Source of the DNA: Rattus norvegicus
Lineage: Eukaryota; Chordata; Mammalia; Rodentia; Muridae
DNA length: 64,000 nt
Assembly: GCF_036323735.1 (NCBI RefSeq)
Contig: NC_086034.1
Span: forward strand, 40,972,439 to 41,036,438
Direction: 5' to 3'
Positions 62,576 through 64,000 of this stretch are shown here, piece after piece. The notes under the pieces were generated by a model. It ran no database searches and was not told where the DNA came from. It saw nothing but the letters and a program-made list of their open reading frames with translations. A program made the translations under genes and the position numbers. The number at the start of each line of letters is the position of its first letter. The first letter of the stretch is position 1.

Positions 62576-64000
62576 AATAGTAATAAATTTAATTTTCAAA
62601 AGAGGGTTAAGCAACTTGTCATCAATCATGAGAATCCACGTTCTATCCCATGTGGTAGGAGGATGACCTCCCCACTCATTGTCCTCTGACCTCCATATAT
62701 TCGCACTGACACATATAGACATTTTCACACAGAATAAACTAATGTATTAATTAATTGATTAATTAATTAATTATAGGTGTTTCAAATCATCTGTTCTTGG
62801 CCTCAGCTTACTTCTGTCTTTGGATTACACAGCTCGCTTCCCCACATCTGCCTTTCTTTCTCTCATGCCTGTCATGCTTGCATGTGTGTTTATCCTCCCT
62901 TAGTGTCCATGTTTAAATCTGCATTCACCTTTTTATAAACTACAGCTCTGGTTACTAGACAGATGGTTCCCAGGTTAAAAGAACTTGCGGTGCGATCATG
63001 AGGCCTACAATCCAAGTCCCAGCATCCTGCAAACACCAGTCACTACAACTGCCAGGAATCAGACAACATCCTCTTGGGCAGAAATAACAAAATACTGCCA
63101 GTAATTTGGAGTAAAACACACTTACAAATATATGGCAAAAATGCAAAATTTTGTCCTTTAAAATGTAGCTCACAAAAGAGTTAGCACCTGGGTCATGAAT
63201 CAAAAGAAAGTAAAAATCTTGGTTCCTTTTATACCATGTGAGCCAACCAAGTATTGTTATCTCTGTAAACCTGTTCCTTTCTCAGTATGCTGAATTTAAA
63301 TAGACCTTTGGAATATTAAATGGGAAACCACTTAGCAAAGAGTCTTATAGCATAGGCCATACACAGGAATTTACCAATTATTATTAAATTTTGGAACAAA
63401 TGTTAAAAAACAAGTAGTGTTTCATGTTCCTTTTTAAGTATCAGGCACAAGACTTACAATCCTATGACTTAAGGTTGAGACTGATATATTTAAGGAATTA
63501 CAAAACGCCATTTGCCCAAGGACAAATGCTAAGTAAAAATACCCTCCAACTTGAGAACCAGAATACAACATGTAGGAAAACTCCTTGTACAAAATGGTAG
63601 AAAACATCACACTAAATGGTAAAAGCATTGGGCGGGTCTGCGTGCATGACTGTGGGGCAATCCTGACGTCAAACGCACACTGGGGCTCGGCCTCCACTGC
63701 TGGTGATGTTATACACACCCCCCCACACACACTTCTTGACTATGTGAGGTCCCAGCCTTGCCTGAGGGATGGCTACAGGTGTCATCATTACCCTCGACAC
63801 ACCCAGAGACTCCGCCCATGGGAACCGTCCATCAAGTGTATCACAGCCCCCACTGTCAGTCACTGAAGGTGGATCAGTGCCAGCCATGGCTCCCCTATCA
63901 ATCACTCGCTGCCCAGGCCGGCCTCAGACATCATAGTTACTGCCTATGTGCCTAGTGAACTCATTACTTCCACCTCAAGCCTTGCCCTCATCACAGCCCT
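62576..64000. other. Unique-looking DNA at right edge
   Basis: Contains a TTAA/TAAT simple repeat at 62741-62775. From about 63590 the composition becomes GC-richer with several CpGs and a C-rich/CACACA tract near 63713-63731. Short frames on both strands cross that part but none has a motif I recognise. It may be the edge of a retrocopy or exon continuing past the window. Confidence 0.4.

Overview
This is nuclear genomic DNA from a muroid rodent, most likely rat (Rattus). Three BC1/ID-type SINEs with 12-15 bp target duplications, several L1 elements of rodent type (one with a complete ORF2), B1 SINE remnants, many microsatellites and spliced exon fragments with GT-AG borders all point that way. 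No bacterial, phage or plasmid feature was seen. Most open reading frames longer than 60 codons here are L1 pieces or chance frames. The species assignment is inferred from the ID elements and cannot be proved without an alignment.

Layout: (1) 1-3236 is satellite DNA: thirteen ~195-bp repeats that are dimers of a diverged ~97-bp monomer, then eight or so single ~97-bp monomers, then a short L1 ORF1 scrap. (2) 3485-17340 (unit A) and 18690-35850 (unit B) are two diverged copies of one segmental duplication. Each carries, on the minus strand, the exons of a RhoGAP-domain gene of the ARHGAP20/TAGAP type. Unit A is a pseudogene (two in-frame stops, one frameshift, a microsatellite grown inside an exon). 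Unit B keeps three open 3' exons but has frame-disturbed 5' exons, an internal ~0.5-kb tandem duplication, two ID insertions and a complete processed pseudogene of RALBP1 in an intron. (3) 37927-42599 (unit D) is a third, more diverged RhoGAP gene with five exons that are all in frame, except that a solo LTR of 559 bp sits inside the second one. (4) 43437-50214 is a minus-strand L1 with an intact 1275-codon ORF2 and a nearly complete ORF1, fused at its 5' side to a second partial ORF2. (5) 50215-64000 is mostly older L1 pieces, including a twin-primed inverted copy and a 2.4-kb plus-strand copy, with little unique sequence.

The common thread is a decaying local cluster of RhoGAP-like genes being expanded by duplication and broken by retroelements. 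All three copies appear to lack the catalytic arginine finger of RhoGAP domains, so even an expressed copy would probably not be a classical GTPase activator. I found no novel defence, toxin or regulatory system; the satellite organisation, the LTR-split exon and the chimeric L1 are the most unusual items.
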